Translations under genes and position numbers: made by a program
Notes under the pieces: model-generated
The model's database searches: none
What the model was told of the DNA's origin: nothing
The model's input: only the letters and a program-made list of their open reading frames with translations
Assembly: GCA_964609495.1 (NCBI GenBank)
Contig: CAZSTA010000023.1
Location: 1 to 29,071 of the forward strand
Direction: 5' to 3'
Length of the DNA stretch: 29,071 nucleotides
Source: CAZSTA01 sp964609495 [NCBI: uncultured bacterium]
GTDB lineage: Bacteria > CAZSTA01
Part shown: in pieces, positions 17,189-24,763 of the stretch
Position numbering within the stretch: the stretch's first letter is position 1
Layout: each line of letters opens with the position of its first letter

Positions 17189-18145
17189 ATGATTCGAACT
17201 GAGAATCTAACCAAGATGTATGATAGTGTGGTAGCAGTTAAGGATTTAAACTTGAACGTTAAAGAAGGGGAGATATACGGATTTCTGGGGCCTAATGGAG
17301 CAGGGAAGACCACCACTATCCTAATGCTCCTTGGCATTTTAAAACCTACTGCGGGAAGTATTTACCTATTCGATAAGAAGCTTGGGGATGATTACTTCGG
17401 AATAAAGAAGAGGATTGGAGTTGTCTCAGAAAATCAATATCTCTATGAGGAGATGACTGCGAGTGAATATCTCAACTTCTTCTGCGATCTCTACGAGGTG
17501 AAGAGTAAGCGGGATCGGACAGCGGACCTGCTTAAAAGGGTGGATTTATATGAGGTGCGGAATAGAAGATTAGGGGGATTCTCCCGCGGTATGAAGCAGA
17601 AGGCAGGAATAGCCAGAGCCCTGCTTCATGATCCGGATCTATTAATTATGGATGAGCCGGTGTCCGGACTCGACCCCACGGGTATAAAGGAAGTTAGAGA
17701 TCTAGTGATGGAGGAGAATAAAGCTGGACGAACGATATTTATCTCCTCCCATATCCTCTCCGAAGTAGAGAAAATCTGCAATCGGGTGGGGATAATAAAT
17801 AAGGCAGTGTTAGTAGCTGAGGATAGGATGGATAATATAAAGAAGCGTCTTACTGAAGAGGCGATCTTGGAGATAGAATTGGACGATCTGAAACCTGAGC
17901 TGGTTTCGAGTCTCTCTTCTCTCCCCTTTGTTCACAATCTCAATACAGATGAGAACAGGATGCTTGTTCGAACGGATATTGATAGAGATTACCGAGCGGA
18001 TATCTCAAAGGCTATAACTAGTCAAGATAGCACCATCATCGGAATGAAGTCCTTAGAGATGAGCTTGGAGGAGGCTTTTGTGACCATAACCCAGCAGAAT
18101 ATCTCCTTGCTCACCGAAGCTACCGAAGGGAGTGAGATAAATTGA
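17189..18145 (+). CDS. ABC transporter ATP-binding protein
   Basis: The motor ATPase of an ABC-2-type exporter, cytoplasmic face of the membrane. Walker A GPNGAGKT is at residues 34-41. The signature is GGFSRGMKQK, with Arg in place of the usual second Gly of LSGGQ, as common in this branch. Walker B LLIMDEP, the D-loop SGLDP and the H-switch ISSHI follow. The C-terminal extension of about 90 residues is typical of CcmA/NatA-like subunits. I take the ATG at 17189; an in-frame GTG three codons earlier overlaps the GAGGTG ribosome site. Its stop overlaps the permease start by 4 nt (TTGA). It follows groEL by 100 nt after a large hairpin. The substrate is unknown. Confidence 0.92.
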   Translation: MIRTENLTKMYDSVVAVKDLNLNVKEGEIYGFLGPNGAGKTTTILMLLGILKPTAGSIYLFDKKLGDDYFGIKKRIGVVSENQYLYEEMTASEYLNFFCDLYEVKSKRDRTADLLKRVDLYEVRNRRLGGFSRGMKQKAGIARALLHDPDLLIMDEPVSGLDPTGIKEVRDLVMEENKAGRTIFISSHILSEVEKICNRVGIINKAVLVAEDRMDNIKKRLTEEAILEIELDDLKPELVSSLSSLPFVHNLNTDENRMLVRTDIDRDYRADISKAITSQDSTIIGMKSLEMSLEEAFVTITQQNISLLTEATEGSEIN

Positions 18146-19017
18146 GCCAGCGAGTTAATTCTATCTTCGTGATGGCTAAAAGAGAGCTTCGCTCGATGCT
18201 ATATGGTTTAGGATTCTATATGGCTATCTTCATCTCCTTCCTGGTATCATCCTATCTTCTGAAAAACTATGCGTTGGGGATATATAACAGCGGAAGCTCT
18301 TTCATCGCTGATCCCTTCGGTCAACCACTCTATTGGTCGGCGATAATCTGCTCCATCTATCTATCGATCTTCGTCCTAACTTCGATCGCTGGAGATAAGG
18401 AACATAGGACAATTGAGGTTCTCTTCTATGGACCAGTGGATGATATATCTTATGCGGTGTCTAAGTATCTAACCGGGATGATGAGTTACCTAATGCTGGC
18501 AGTTCTCCTAGTTCTCTATTTCCTTATCTCTTCTCAGATAACGAATTTCGATTTCTCCTTAAACTTCATCCAATCGGTTATCCTCTCGATCTTCCTTGCC
18601 TCCTGTATGATCGCCTTTGGGATATTTCTCTCTACCTTTGTATCCCAAGTGCGAACCTCGATCCTTCTCTTCATAGTTGTAATGGTGGGCTTACTGGCGA
18701 TTCAGATAGCCTATCGGGATATTAACTCCCTGTTGTTATCGATAGTAAGACAAGGAGTAACTAAAGGAGCATCGGTTGAGGACATTAGTAAAGCGGTTCC
18801 TTCTTCTTATCTCTATATTAGAGATGCTGTAACTTTTATCTATAATCTATTGCGCTGGATATCTCCCTTCTCCTATATGAGCCGAGGTATGGTTGCGGCC
18901 TCTCAGGGTAGTAATATAGAATTTTGGCTTAGCATCCTCTCCTCGGTTATATATACCCTGGTTATGATGGGGGTATCTATGATTATCCTGCGTAAGAAGG
19001 GAGTGAGGATAGTATGA
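18142..19017 (+). CDS. ABC-2 type transporter permease
   Basis: An integral membrane subunit of 291 residues with about six hydrophobic segments (roughly 22-42, 65-85, 112-133, 145-170, 175-195 and 265-285). The TSIAGDKEHRTIEVLFYGPV segment after the second helix is the typical ABC-2/NosY-GldF coupling region. It starts at TTG in a TTGA overlap with the ATPase gene. A later in-frame ATG (18172-18174) would remove 10 residues without losing a helix. Its stop overlaps the next ATG (ATGA), so the three genes are translationally coupled. The absence of a second permease suggests a homodimer. Confidence 0.88.
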   Translation: MSQRVNSIFVMAKRELRSMLYGLGFYMAIFISFLVSSYLLKNYALGIYNSGSSFIADPFGQPLYWSAIICSIYLSIFVLTSIAGDKEHRTIEVLFYGPVDDISYAVSKYLTGMMSYLMLAVLLVLYFLISSQITNFDFSLNFIQSVILSIFLASCMIAFGIFLSTFVSQVRTSILLFIVVMVGLLAIQIAYRDINSLLLSIVRQGVTKGASVEDISKAVPSSYLYIRDAVTFIYNLLRWISPFSYMSRGMVAASQGSNIEFWLSILSSVIYTLVMMGVSMIILRKKGVRIV

Positions 19018-20447
19018 TGTTAGGAGGAAAAAATAGAGAATTGAGGATAGAGAATAGAAATTGGAATCATCTTTTTTCCAATTTCCGATTTGTCGAGATT
19101 ATTTGCCTTCTGCTGGTTTCACTCTCGATCCTTCTGCCCTCGCTGATAGGGGGAGCTGCCCCTCCGCCTCGAGAGAAACAATTGGTGTATGGGTTGAGCG
19201 CCTTTAACGGAGGGAATGGATATGGGGGATCCTTCTGCCCTAAGAGTGAGGGCACCATCTACCTAGTCGCTAATAGTGACAATGCTCTCTCCCCACGTAT
19301 GACCGAGGTATATTATTGGGCTATTACTAGAAGATATATGGCTGATTGGAATGCTCTAAATGAGGAAGTCAAAGGAGAGATGGAGATCTTACAGGATGGG
19401 AAGGTAATTAAGACCCTTGAGAAGATGAGTTATACGCTTTATCAACCGGAGGGGATCTTCTCCGATGTCGGGACCCTCTATTCTGAGGAGGAAGCAGAGA
19501 AATTATTTGAGCAGTATGAGAAAGATATTGATGATTATATCGACCGGAGGATGCAATTCCTCGATGATAAGAGTAAGTACGAGGAGGAGATAAGCAAACT
19601 TCTTCAGATGCTCAGCGAGATGAGAGAAGAGGCGGAAGCTAGGGGTGAAGAGCCTCCTGTTATCCCTCGAGAGGAGATCCCAGAGGCCCCTGTAGAACCT
19701 AAGCCACCCAGTTACTACGTTACGAAGCCTAGCGGGGCCTACATCGTCAATTTAGCAGAAGGAGAGTATGAGATAAGGATCAAGGACGAGAAGGGAAAGA
19801 TCGTAGAGGGGAGTCAAAAGAAGCTTATAGTGTTTAAAGAGAGACGATCGGGGGTAGGATATAAGCTTATGGAGGAGACTAACTGGACAAAACCAGACTA
19901 TTATGATGATCCTAGCGATACCCTCTATGTGAGCGGAAGGAAGACTATCTACTTCCTTCAGCCTTTTGATGAGAGGGAATACAATGAATTCCAGCACCGG
20001 AAAGCGATGGAATCTCAAGATCGAAGTGGTTGGGAGGGAAATTGGATCTGGGTTCACAGTGATCCCAAAAAGGATGTAACTATCGAGTTCTTCCAGAATG
20101 GGAAGCTGATTGAGAAGATAGAGGAGAAGGAATTTTATGTGGAGCAAAGCTATATCAGTCCCATTGGATACAACATTATAGAATATGATGAAGAGGAGAT
20201 GCCCTATGTCGAGCCTTCCTTCTCAGCTCACCGGTTGGTATTAGAAGCTCAGAGAGGGGCAACTGAATACTCTATCCGTTTGCTCGATGCTGACGGGAAG
20301 GAGATCAAACTGGCTTCGAGAAAGATAAGAGTAGTGAAGGGGGGAAGGGAGAATATCTTATACCTCTTAGCACTTTCTCCTCTAGTTTTGGGAGCAGTGG
20401 TTTTTATATGGAGAAGGAGCGCGATCCTCTCGCTTAAGAATAGATGA
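19014..20447 (+). CDS. Membrane-anchored extracytoplasmic partner of the ABC transporter
   Basis: I do not recognise the family. The 477-residue protein has one membrane segment near the N-terminus (about 29-49) and one near the C-terminus (about 452-470). The region of about 400 residues between them is probably outside the cytoplasm. That region has a glutamate-rich coiled-coil-like stretch (about 155-220) with a Pro-rich run, then beta-rich sections with KLIEKIEEKEF and TEYSIRLLDADGKEI. Its coupling to the permease (ATGA overlap) argues for a complex with the transporter, comparable in position to GldG-like partners, although I see no such domain. The first 28 residues (NRELRIENRNW and on) are encoded by a hairpin of the interspersed-repeat type, so they may be a repeat insertion. 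Confidence 0.65.
   Translation: MMLGGKNRELRIENRNWNHLFSNFRFVEIICLLLVSLSILLPSLIGGAAPPPREKQLVYGLSAFNGGNGYGGSFCPKSEGTIYLVANSDNALSPRMTEVYYWAITRRYMADWNALNEEVKGEMEILQDGKVIKTLEKMSYTLYQPEGIFSDVGTLYSEEEAEKLFEQYEKDIDDYIDRRMQFLDDKSKYEEEISKLLQMLSEMREEAEARGEEPPVIPREEIPEAPVEPKPPSYYVTKPSGAYIVNLAEGEYEIRIKDEKGKIVEGSQKKLIVFKERRSGVGYKLMEETNWTKPDYYDDPSDTLYVSGRKTIYFLQPFDEREYNEFQHRKAMESQDRSGWEGNWIWVHSDPKKDVTIEFFQNGKLIEKIEEKEFYVEQSYISPIGYNIIEYDEEEMPYVEPSFSAHRLVLEAQRGATEYSIRLLDADGKEIKLASRKIRVVKGGRENILYLLALSPLVLGAVVFIWRRSAILSLKNR
19057..19085. repeat. Repeat-like hairpin inside the start of a coding region
   Basis: GAAATTGGAA (19057-19066) pairs perfectly with TTCCAATTTC (19076-19085) across 9 nt. The flanking AGAGAATTGAGGATAGAGAA wording is the same style as the intergenic repeat at 11513-11611. 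It encodes the Arg/Asn/Glu-rich N-terminus of the ABC partner protein. Confidence 0.5.
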
Positions 20448-20493
20448 TTTTATCTCTTTTCTACAAATATCTTGGAAAAAAGGGGGCTTTACT

Positions 20494-20757
20494 ATGCCTA
20501 CTTATGAGTATGAATGCAATAATTGCGGATACAAGTTTGAGGCGTTCCAGAGCATCAAAGCTGATCCCCTAACGAAATGTCCAAAGTGTGGAGGCGAGGT
20601 CGTTCGGCTGATCTCCAAGAATGTCGGTCTGATCTTCAAGGGGTCTGGTTTCTATATCACTGATTATCGAAGTGAGGATTATAAGAGGAAAGCCAAGGAG
20701 GAAAAGGAGAAATCTGCCACTAGTTCTGATACCTCCAAAAGCGATTCCAAAGATTGA
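20494..20757 (+). CDS. FmdB family zinc-ribbon protein
   Basis: A small 87-residue protein with the FmdB/CxxC_CxxC_SSSS zinc ribbon: MPTYEYECNNCGYKFEAFQ at the start and CPKCGGEVVR at about 30-39. Four Cys bind zinc. The tail (about 60-87) is charged and Ser/Lys-rich with no fold. The role of the family is unclear. Members were named from proximity to formamidase/amidase genes and are proposed regulators, but none is here. The gene lies 46 nt after the ABC partner gene, with AAGGGGG before the ATG, and is followed by a hairpin, so it probably ends this transcript. Confidence 0.9.
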   Translation: MPTYEYECNNCGYKFEAFQSIKADPLTKCPKCGGEVVRLISKNVGLIFKGSGFYITDYRSEDYKRKAKEEKEKSATSSDTSKSDSKD

Positions 20758-20774
20758 GATTTATATAATTGAAT

Positions 20775-20804
20775 ATAGCTGGGGGATTGTAATCTCCCAG
20801 CTAT
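20775..20804. terminator. Terminator-like stem-loop between convergent genes
   Basis: ATAGCTGGG (20775-20783) pairs with CCCAGCTAT (20796-20804) across 12 nt; after one mismatch the stem can extend by two pairs. It lies between the convergent FmdB and glycosidase-like genes and is followed by an AT-rich, U-rich stretch, so it may act in both directions. Confidence 0.6.
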
Positions 20805-20889
20805 TATATTGCTCTTTATTCCCTCCTGATAGTGAGCGTCTGATGAAAGCCTCATTCATCATCCACGATCGATATTTCACCTTTCTGAA

Positions 20890-21840
20890 TTAAGAGCGAA
20901 TCTTTATCCTATTCAGGCGGAGTTCGTGAGAACCATCCTCCCTTGTGTATTCATAATAACAATAAATCTCATCCCCAACTTTCAAAGCATCTATATACCT
21001 TAGAGAACCAGTTCCATGCGGCGAGACGAAGAGAGGGCCATTATCACTTAGCCGATAATAACTTTTGAGATCAAAGCTGATCGCTAATCCTGCCCTCTCC
21101 TCACAGGATTCCCTCATTGTCTCTCCTCCATCATAGTAGATGTAGAATAGCGGAGGAATACGGACGATAGATGTTATACGAGAGATCCCCACATCCCAAC
21201 CTCGACTGCGAGGGAAGATCTCACCTACCCAATTGAAGTTGACGCCATCTCCACTCAGGGCCAAGGCAGTACCAGAACTTTGCCATCTGATTGGATGATA
21301 GTTTATGAACATATAGTATAACCCACCGATTATCATCACATAAGGGTCCTTGATATGTCCCATCACTCCATCTATAGGGCGCATTATCTCCACTCTATCT
21401 CTGGGATCGAAATTGGCTGGCTTATCCGCCTCCATCAGATCGATCTTCCATTTACCTAGCTTTATATCCTCGAAACTTATATATAATCTGTAAATTCCTT
21501 CGTAAGTCTTAACTAAAGAGGCTCTTTCGATAGAGATCGCTCCGAAATCATCCTTTACTGCTGACCAGATATCGGCGAAGCGAACTCCATCTTTGCTCTC
21601 AGCTATACGACACTCAAAACCACGCTGTTTCGGATTTCCGGGATCTCTAGGATTCCTCAACCGATAATATAAGTAAAATCTCTTTGTCTCCCCATCGAAG
21701 ATAGTGCTAACTGCACCACTCCAATATCCCGGACCATTTCCCGGAGGAGCTAATATCGTTACTCCTTCTTCTGGGTTGAAGAGGGGCGCAACACCTACCC
21801 ATCTCTTAGCCTCAACTGTAGCTTTGTCTTCCAAGTTCAT
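20890..21840 (-). CDS. Glycoside hydrolase-like five-bladed beta-propeller protein
   Basis: A 316-residue cytoplasmic (no signal peptide) protein with the repeat wording of the GH32/43/62/130-type five-bladed propeller. Examples are FYLYYRLRNPRDPG, CRIAESKDGVRFAD, YRLYISFEDIKLGKWKID, HIKDPYVMIIGGLYYMFINY, TALALSGDGVNF, FYIYYDGGETMRES and EIYCYYEYTREDGS. Acidic residues in the KDPYV and early GYWSGAV regions could be catalytic, but I cannot place the nucleophile and acid with confidence. It could be a glycosidase, a glycoside phosphorylase or a non-catalytic sugar-binding relative. The start ATG has GGGAGG well spaced, and its own promoter at 21884-21912 is good. It is a single-gene unit. Confidence 0.7.
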   Translation of the reverse strand: MNLEDKATVEAKRWVGVAPLFNPEEGVTILAPPGNGPGYWSGAVSTIFDGETKRFYLYYRLRNPRDPGNPKQRGFECRIAESKDGVRFADIWSAVKDDFGAISIERASLVKTYEGIYRLYISFEDIKLGKWKIDLMEADKPANFDPRDRVEIMRPIDGVMGHIKDPYVMIIGGLYYMFINYHPIRWQSSGTALALSGDGVNFNWVGEIFPRSRGWDVGISRITSIVRIPPLFYIYYDGGETMRESCEERAGLAISFDLKSYYRLSDNGPLFVSPHGTGSLRYIDALKVGDEIYCYYEYTREDGSHELRLNRIKIRS

Positions 21841-21883
21841 ATTTATCCTCCCTATAATAAATATATTTATTCAATATGCTTTT

Positions 21884-21912
21884 AGTATATCATAACTGGA
21901 GAGATTCTTCAA
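21884..21912 (-). promoter_or_regulatory. Promoter of the glycosidase-like gene
   Basis: On the minus strand TTGAAG (21907-21912) and TATACT (21884-21889) are 17 nt apart. The predicted start near 21877 gives a leader of about 37 nt ending at the GGGAGG ribosome site. Confidence 0.7.
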
Positions 21913-21959
21913 CAAGTTATGATACCAATCGATTTTACATATATGTCTATTGATAAAAT

Positions 21960-21988
21960 TTGACAGTTTAGCCGATAATTGATATAAT
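21960..21988 (+). promoter_or_regulatory. Perfect consensus promoter upstream of the aldo/keto reductase
   Basis: TTGACA (21960-21965), 17 nt, TATAAT (21983-21988). Transcription near 21995 would leave about 340 nt before the reductase ATG. Such a leader is long enough for a riboswitch or a separate small RNA. Confidence 0.85.
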
Positions 21989-22282
21989 TACAAACAAGAG
22001 GTGAATTATACGAGCGCTGATAGAGAAACGATCAGGGAACAGAATCATTTGATTGACAGTTTCTTACTTAATTCTAGCTATTGACCAGCTTGGGACATTA
22101 TGCGAGTTAATTTAGTAACATCTTAGAAACAACTTAAAGTGAGCGAGTGATGAGATTTAGAGATAACTGTTATCTATTTAATTCTTCAATTTGGCGGATA
22201 ATAGAGCCGAAGGGTGATATCTATAGAGCGGCGATTATTGACTCTTAATGATCGGCGCTATCTTAATTCTGAGAAGGAAGGC

Positions 22283-22303
22283 AAGTAGCACTTATTGCTA
22301 CTT
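22283..22303 (+). promoter_or_regulatory. Stem-loop just upstream of the reductase ribosome site
   Basis: AAGTAGCA and TGCTACTT pair perfectly around CTTAT. An AT-rich run and then AGGAGGAGAGG follow. It may be an attenuator or the final hairpin of a leader RNA. Confidence 0.4.
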
Positions 22304-22337
22304 TAATATTATAATTATAGGAGGAGAGGTTTGGGAT

Positions 22338-23348
22338 ATGGAACATAAGATATTGGGGAAGACTGGATTAGAGGTATCGATAATGGGACTCGGAGGTATT
22401 CCAATTCAGAGTGTGAGCTTCGGAGAGGCTCAAAGAGTCGTGGAGCGAGCTTTAGATTTAGGAGTAACCTTCATCGATACAGCTAGATCTTACACTAACA
22501 GTGAGGAGAAGATTGGTCAAGTTATGAAGAGGAGGAGAGGTGAATGTATTCTGGCATCCAAAGTTTTCCGTCGCTCTAAGAAGGAGGCCGAGGAGGATAT
22601 TAATACTAGTCTCCGAAATCTCAAGACGGATATGATCGATCTCTACCAACTCCATGATGTGAGCAGGGAAAGGGATTACGAGCGAATATTTGGACCTAAT
22701 GGAGCTTTAGAGGCGGTTAAAAAGGCTCGAGAGCAAGGGAAAATTAGATTCATCGGCGTATCTGGACATCGTCAGGAATTACTATTACGTTTAATAAAGA
22801 CCGGTGAATTCGATACTGTGCAACTTCCAGTGAACGCCGCCGATTTGGATATCGCTAAGGCAGTGACACCAGTGGCTAGAGAGATGAATCTAGGGATTAT
22901 CGGGATGAAGGCTTTCGCCGGGGGCAATTTCAAAGACGTAAAAGTAGCCCTAAGATTCGCCTTAGATCAGGATGTTTCGGTGGTTATTCCGGGGATGAAG
23001 AAGGTCTCGGAAGTGGAGGAAAATATAGGAATAGCCAACTCCTTCAAACCTCTTACTGATGAAGAGAGGGAAGTACTATTGGAGGAGGCTAAGCAGTTAG
23101 GAGCTAACTTCTGTCGTCAATGTGGATACTGTCAGCCTTGCCCAGAGGGGGTAGATATACCAAAGATACTCCTTTTAGAGAGGTATTACAGTCGTTATTG
23201 GCTGAAGGATGTGGCAACAGAGCAGTATCGGAAATTAGATGTGAAGGCGGATAGTTGTGTCGAGTGTGGGGAGTGTGAGGAGAAGTGTCCCTACCAATTA
23301 CCTGTTAGAGAATTGTTGAAGGAAGCGCATATGCATTTAAGAGTTTGA
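22338..23348 (+). CDS. Aldo/keto reductase with C-terminal ferredoxin-like domain
   Basis: A fusion of an NAD(P)H aldo/keto reductase barrel and an iron-sulfur tail, cytoplasmic. The catalytic tetrad is complete: Asp47 and Tyr52 (DTARSY), Lys75 (ASKVF) and His106 (YQLHD). The C-terminal part has CRQCGYCQPCP and CVECGECEEKCP, with spacing for [4Fe-4S] clusters. This fused type is common in anaerobes, where it may couple NAD(P)H to ferredoxin-level electrons; the substrate is unknown. The ATG at 22338-22340 is chosen because GAGAGG is 8 nt upstream and the protein begins with the family MEHKILGKTGLEVS. A longer reading would translate the leader hairpin. It appears to be a single-gene unit. Confidence 0.93.
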   Translation: MEHKILGKTGLEVSIMGLGGIPIQSVSFGEAQRVVERALDLGVTFIDTARSYTNSEEKIGQVMKRRRGECILASKVFRRSKKEAEEDINTSLRNLKTDMIDLYQLHDVSRERDYERIFGPNGALEAVKKAREQGKIRFIGVSGHRQELLLRLIKTGEFDTVQLPVNAADLDIAKAVTPVAREMNLGIIGMKAFAGGNFKDVKVALRFALDQDVSVVIPGMKKVSEVEENIGIANSFKPLTDEEREVLLEEAKQLGANFCRQCGYCQPCPEGVDIPKILLLERYYSRYWLKDVATEQYRKLDVKADSCVECGECEEKCPYQLPVRELLKEAHMHLRV

Positions 23349-23434
23349 TATTTAAGGCTGAATTTCCCGGGAGTCATATCCTCACCTGTGTCCGAAGAAC
23401 GAGGGGGGTAGTTTCAACTCCATATCGAATTTTG

Positions 23435-23463
23435 TTGACATCGCTTGGGCTAGATGTTATAAT
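23435..23463 (+). promoter_or_regulatory. Perfect consensus promoter of the rsb-like signalling operon
   Basis: TTGACA (23435-23440), 17 nt, TATAAT (23458-23463). The start would be near 23470. A short CTAGAT/ATCTAG hairpin (23509-23530) immediately precedes the GGAAGGAG ribosome site of the first gene. The module is therefore under housekeeping sigma, not its own alternative sigma factor. Confidence 0.85.
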
Positions 23464-23543
23464 AGAGTATCGTCTAAGGAATTCATCCGCGATATAGGGG
23501 GAATTTCACTAGATTTTATTCTCTATCTAGGGAAGGAGAAGCT

Positions 23544-23906
23544 ATGCAGACAATACCAATTATAAAAATAGAGGAGTTCCTGATAGTATCAATACAGATT
23601 GAGCTTCACGATAAGCTTGCTTTACAACTGCAAGATGATATATTAAGGGAAGTTAAGAGAACTGGAGCTAAGGGAGTATTGATAGATCTAACGGCCGTTG
23701 ATATCGTGGATAGCTTTATGGGAAGGCTTCTAACTGAGACAGCGCTTATGGTCAAGATACTGGGGGCAGAGACGGTAGTAGTTGGTATCCAGCCAGAGGT
23801 GGCGATAACACTGGTCGAATTAGGCTTAGATCTAAGGGGGGTTTATCTAGCTTTGAATGCGGAATTGGGAATAGCCCTCTTGAGGAGGATAAGAAGAAGG
23901 GGTTAA
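23544..23906 (+). CDS. rsbS: RsbS-like STAS-domain anti-sigma factor antagonist
   Basis: A single STAS domain of 120 residues, cytoplasmic. RsbS with RsbR forms the stressosome core that holds the kinase RsbT until stress causes phosphorylation. The phosphorylation motif VDIVDSFMGR is intact with Ser57, equivalent to Ser59 of B. subtilis RsbS. The following SALMVKIL-like helix and VGIQPEVAITLVELG segment are typical. There is no N-terminal sensory domain, so it is RsbS and not RsbR. No RsbR gene is in the window, which is odd for a stressosome. The ATG has GGAAGGAGAA 2-10 nt upstream. It is first in an operon with rsbT 3 nt downstream. Confidence 0.93.
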   Translation: MQTIPIIKIEEFLIVSIQIELHDKLALQLQDDILREVKRTGAKGVLIDLTAVDIVDSFMGRLLTETALMVKILGAETVVVGIQPEVAITLVELGLDLRGVYLALNAELGIALLRRIRRRG

Positions 23907-23909
23907 GCT

Positions 23910-23973
23910 ATGATTGAACCTGAGAGTGTGGAGATAAGAGTTATGGTTGAACCTAAGAGCGTCCAGATAAGAG
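23910..23973 (+). repeat. 33-bp tandem duplication at the rsbT start
   Basis: Bases 23910-23940 and 23943-23973 match at 26 of 31 positions and are spaced 33 bp, keeping the frame. Both copies begin with ATG. Confidence 0.7.
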
Positions 23974-24341
23974 GAGAACCCGATATCGTTACCGCTCGTC
24001 AGATGGTAAGGCATATGGCGAAAGATATCGGCTTCTCGATGACGGATCAGATCAAAATAGCTACAGGCGTATCCGAATTAACGAGGAATATCGTTCGATA
24101 TACCGAAGGTGGGAGAGTGGATGTAAAAGAGATAATTCGCAACGAAAGACGGGGAATAGAGATAGTATGTGTGGATAAGGGACAAGGGATATCTGATGTG
24201 GAGCTTGCGATGAAGGATGGCTACACAACCTCAGGAGGGTTAGGGGAAGGCCTTCCCGGTACTAAAAGATTGATGGATGAATTTGAGATAGAAAGCACTG
24301 TCGGGGTAGGAACTAAGGTCGTTTGTCGAAAGTGGCTCTGA
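23910..24341 (+). CDS. rsbT: RsbT-like serine kinase (partner-switching)
   Basis: A GHKL-fold kinase of 143 residues. RsbT phosphorylates RsbS and, once released, activates a downstream effector phosphatase. The N-box VSELTRNIVRY (Glu56, Asn60), the G1 box DKGQGI (89-94) and the G2 box GYTTSGGLGEGLPGTKRLMD (104-123) closely follow B. subtilis RsbT. The first 10 codons are an imperfect tandem copy of the next 10 (EPESVEIR, then EPKSVQIR), giving two in-frame ATGs (23910 and 23943). The first has AAGGGG 7 nt upstream and is chosen. The stop is followed 2 nt later by the next ATG. No sigma factor or RsbU is visible, so the effector is unknown. Confidence 0.94.
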   Translation: MIEPESVEIRVMVEPKSVQIRGEPDIVTARQMVRHMAKDIGFSMTDQIKIATGVSELTRNIVRYTEGGRVDVKEIIRNERRGIEIVCVDKGQGISDVELAMKDGYTTSGGLGEGLPGTKRLMDEFEIESTVGVGTKVVCRKWL

Positions 24342-24343
24342 TA

Positions 24344-24763
24344 ATGGTGGCTTATTTGTTAGAAAAGGAAATTTTCGAGGTAAAAGGAGAATATCAGATC
24401 TTAATAGTAGGGACGAGGTGCAAGGAGATAGCAAGATCGCTTGGCTTTTCCTTAAAAGAGCAAACGGAAATTGCCATATCTGCTTCCGAGATAGCATCTA
24501 ATATAGTTTATCATGCTAAAGGTGGAGGAATGGTTGTAGTGGAGATCATCTCCGAGGAGGGAAGAAGAGGCATCGAGATAAGAGGGGAGGATAAGGGACC
24601 AGGGATAGAAAATATAGAGTTAGCTCTTCAAGATGGTTACTCCACTATTGGTAGTATAGGTGGCGGCTTACCTGCCTTGAGAAGATTAATGGACTTCTTC
24701 CAGATCGAATCGGAATTAGGAAAAGGAACCAAGGTGGTTGTGAGGAAATGGCTGAAAAAGTAA
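24344..24763 (+). CDS. Second RsbT-like GHKL ATPase
   Basis: A second GHKL-fold protein, 140 residues from the ATG at 24344, placed 2 nt after the rsbT stop. An in-frame TTG inside rsbT (24323) is possible but has no ribosome site. The N-box SEIASNIVYHA (Glu49, Asn53), G1 box DKGPGI (83-88) and G2 box GYSTIGSIGGGLPALRRLMD (98-117) are complete, so ATP binding is expected. It differs from the first RsbT around the G2 lid and resembles the N-terminal ATPase half of bacterial proteins that fuse such a domain to a SpoIIE/RsbX phosphatase. Here the phosphatase is the next gene, overlapping by 16 nt in -1 register. It could be a kinase of a second STAS protein, an anti-sigma factor or the regulator of that phosphatase. 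Confidence 0.9.
   Translation: MVAYLLEKEIFEVKGEYQILIVGTRCKEIARSLGFSLKEQTEIAISASEIASNIVYHAKGGGMVVVEIISEEGRRGIEIRGEDKGPGIENIELALQDGYSTIGSIGGGLPALRRLMDFFQIESELGKGTKVVVRKWLKK

Larger units (their letters stand above)
21841..22337. other. Divergent intergenic region with two promoters and a long leader
   Basis: About 500 bp without a supported gene. It holds a minus-strand promoter (21884-21912) and a perfect plus-strand promoter (21960-21988). The leader contains a 15-nt perfect dyad at 22161-22175 (AGATAAC-T-GTTATCT) and an 8-bp hairpin at 22283-22303 (AAGTAGCA/TGCTACTT). No ORF in it has a credible ribosome site. Confidence 0.6.

Noticed and set aside
22001-22084. GTG-initiated 27-codon ORF just after the perfect promoter at 21960-21988
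   Set aside because: Its only purine-rich stretch touches the GTG with no spacing, and the peptide is not recognisable. Chance is more likely.
22248-22337. 30-residue N-terminal extension of the aldo/keto reductase
   Set aside because: It would translate the leader hairpin and has no ribosome site. The family N-terminus begins at the downstream ATG with a good site.
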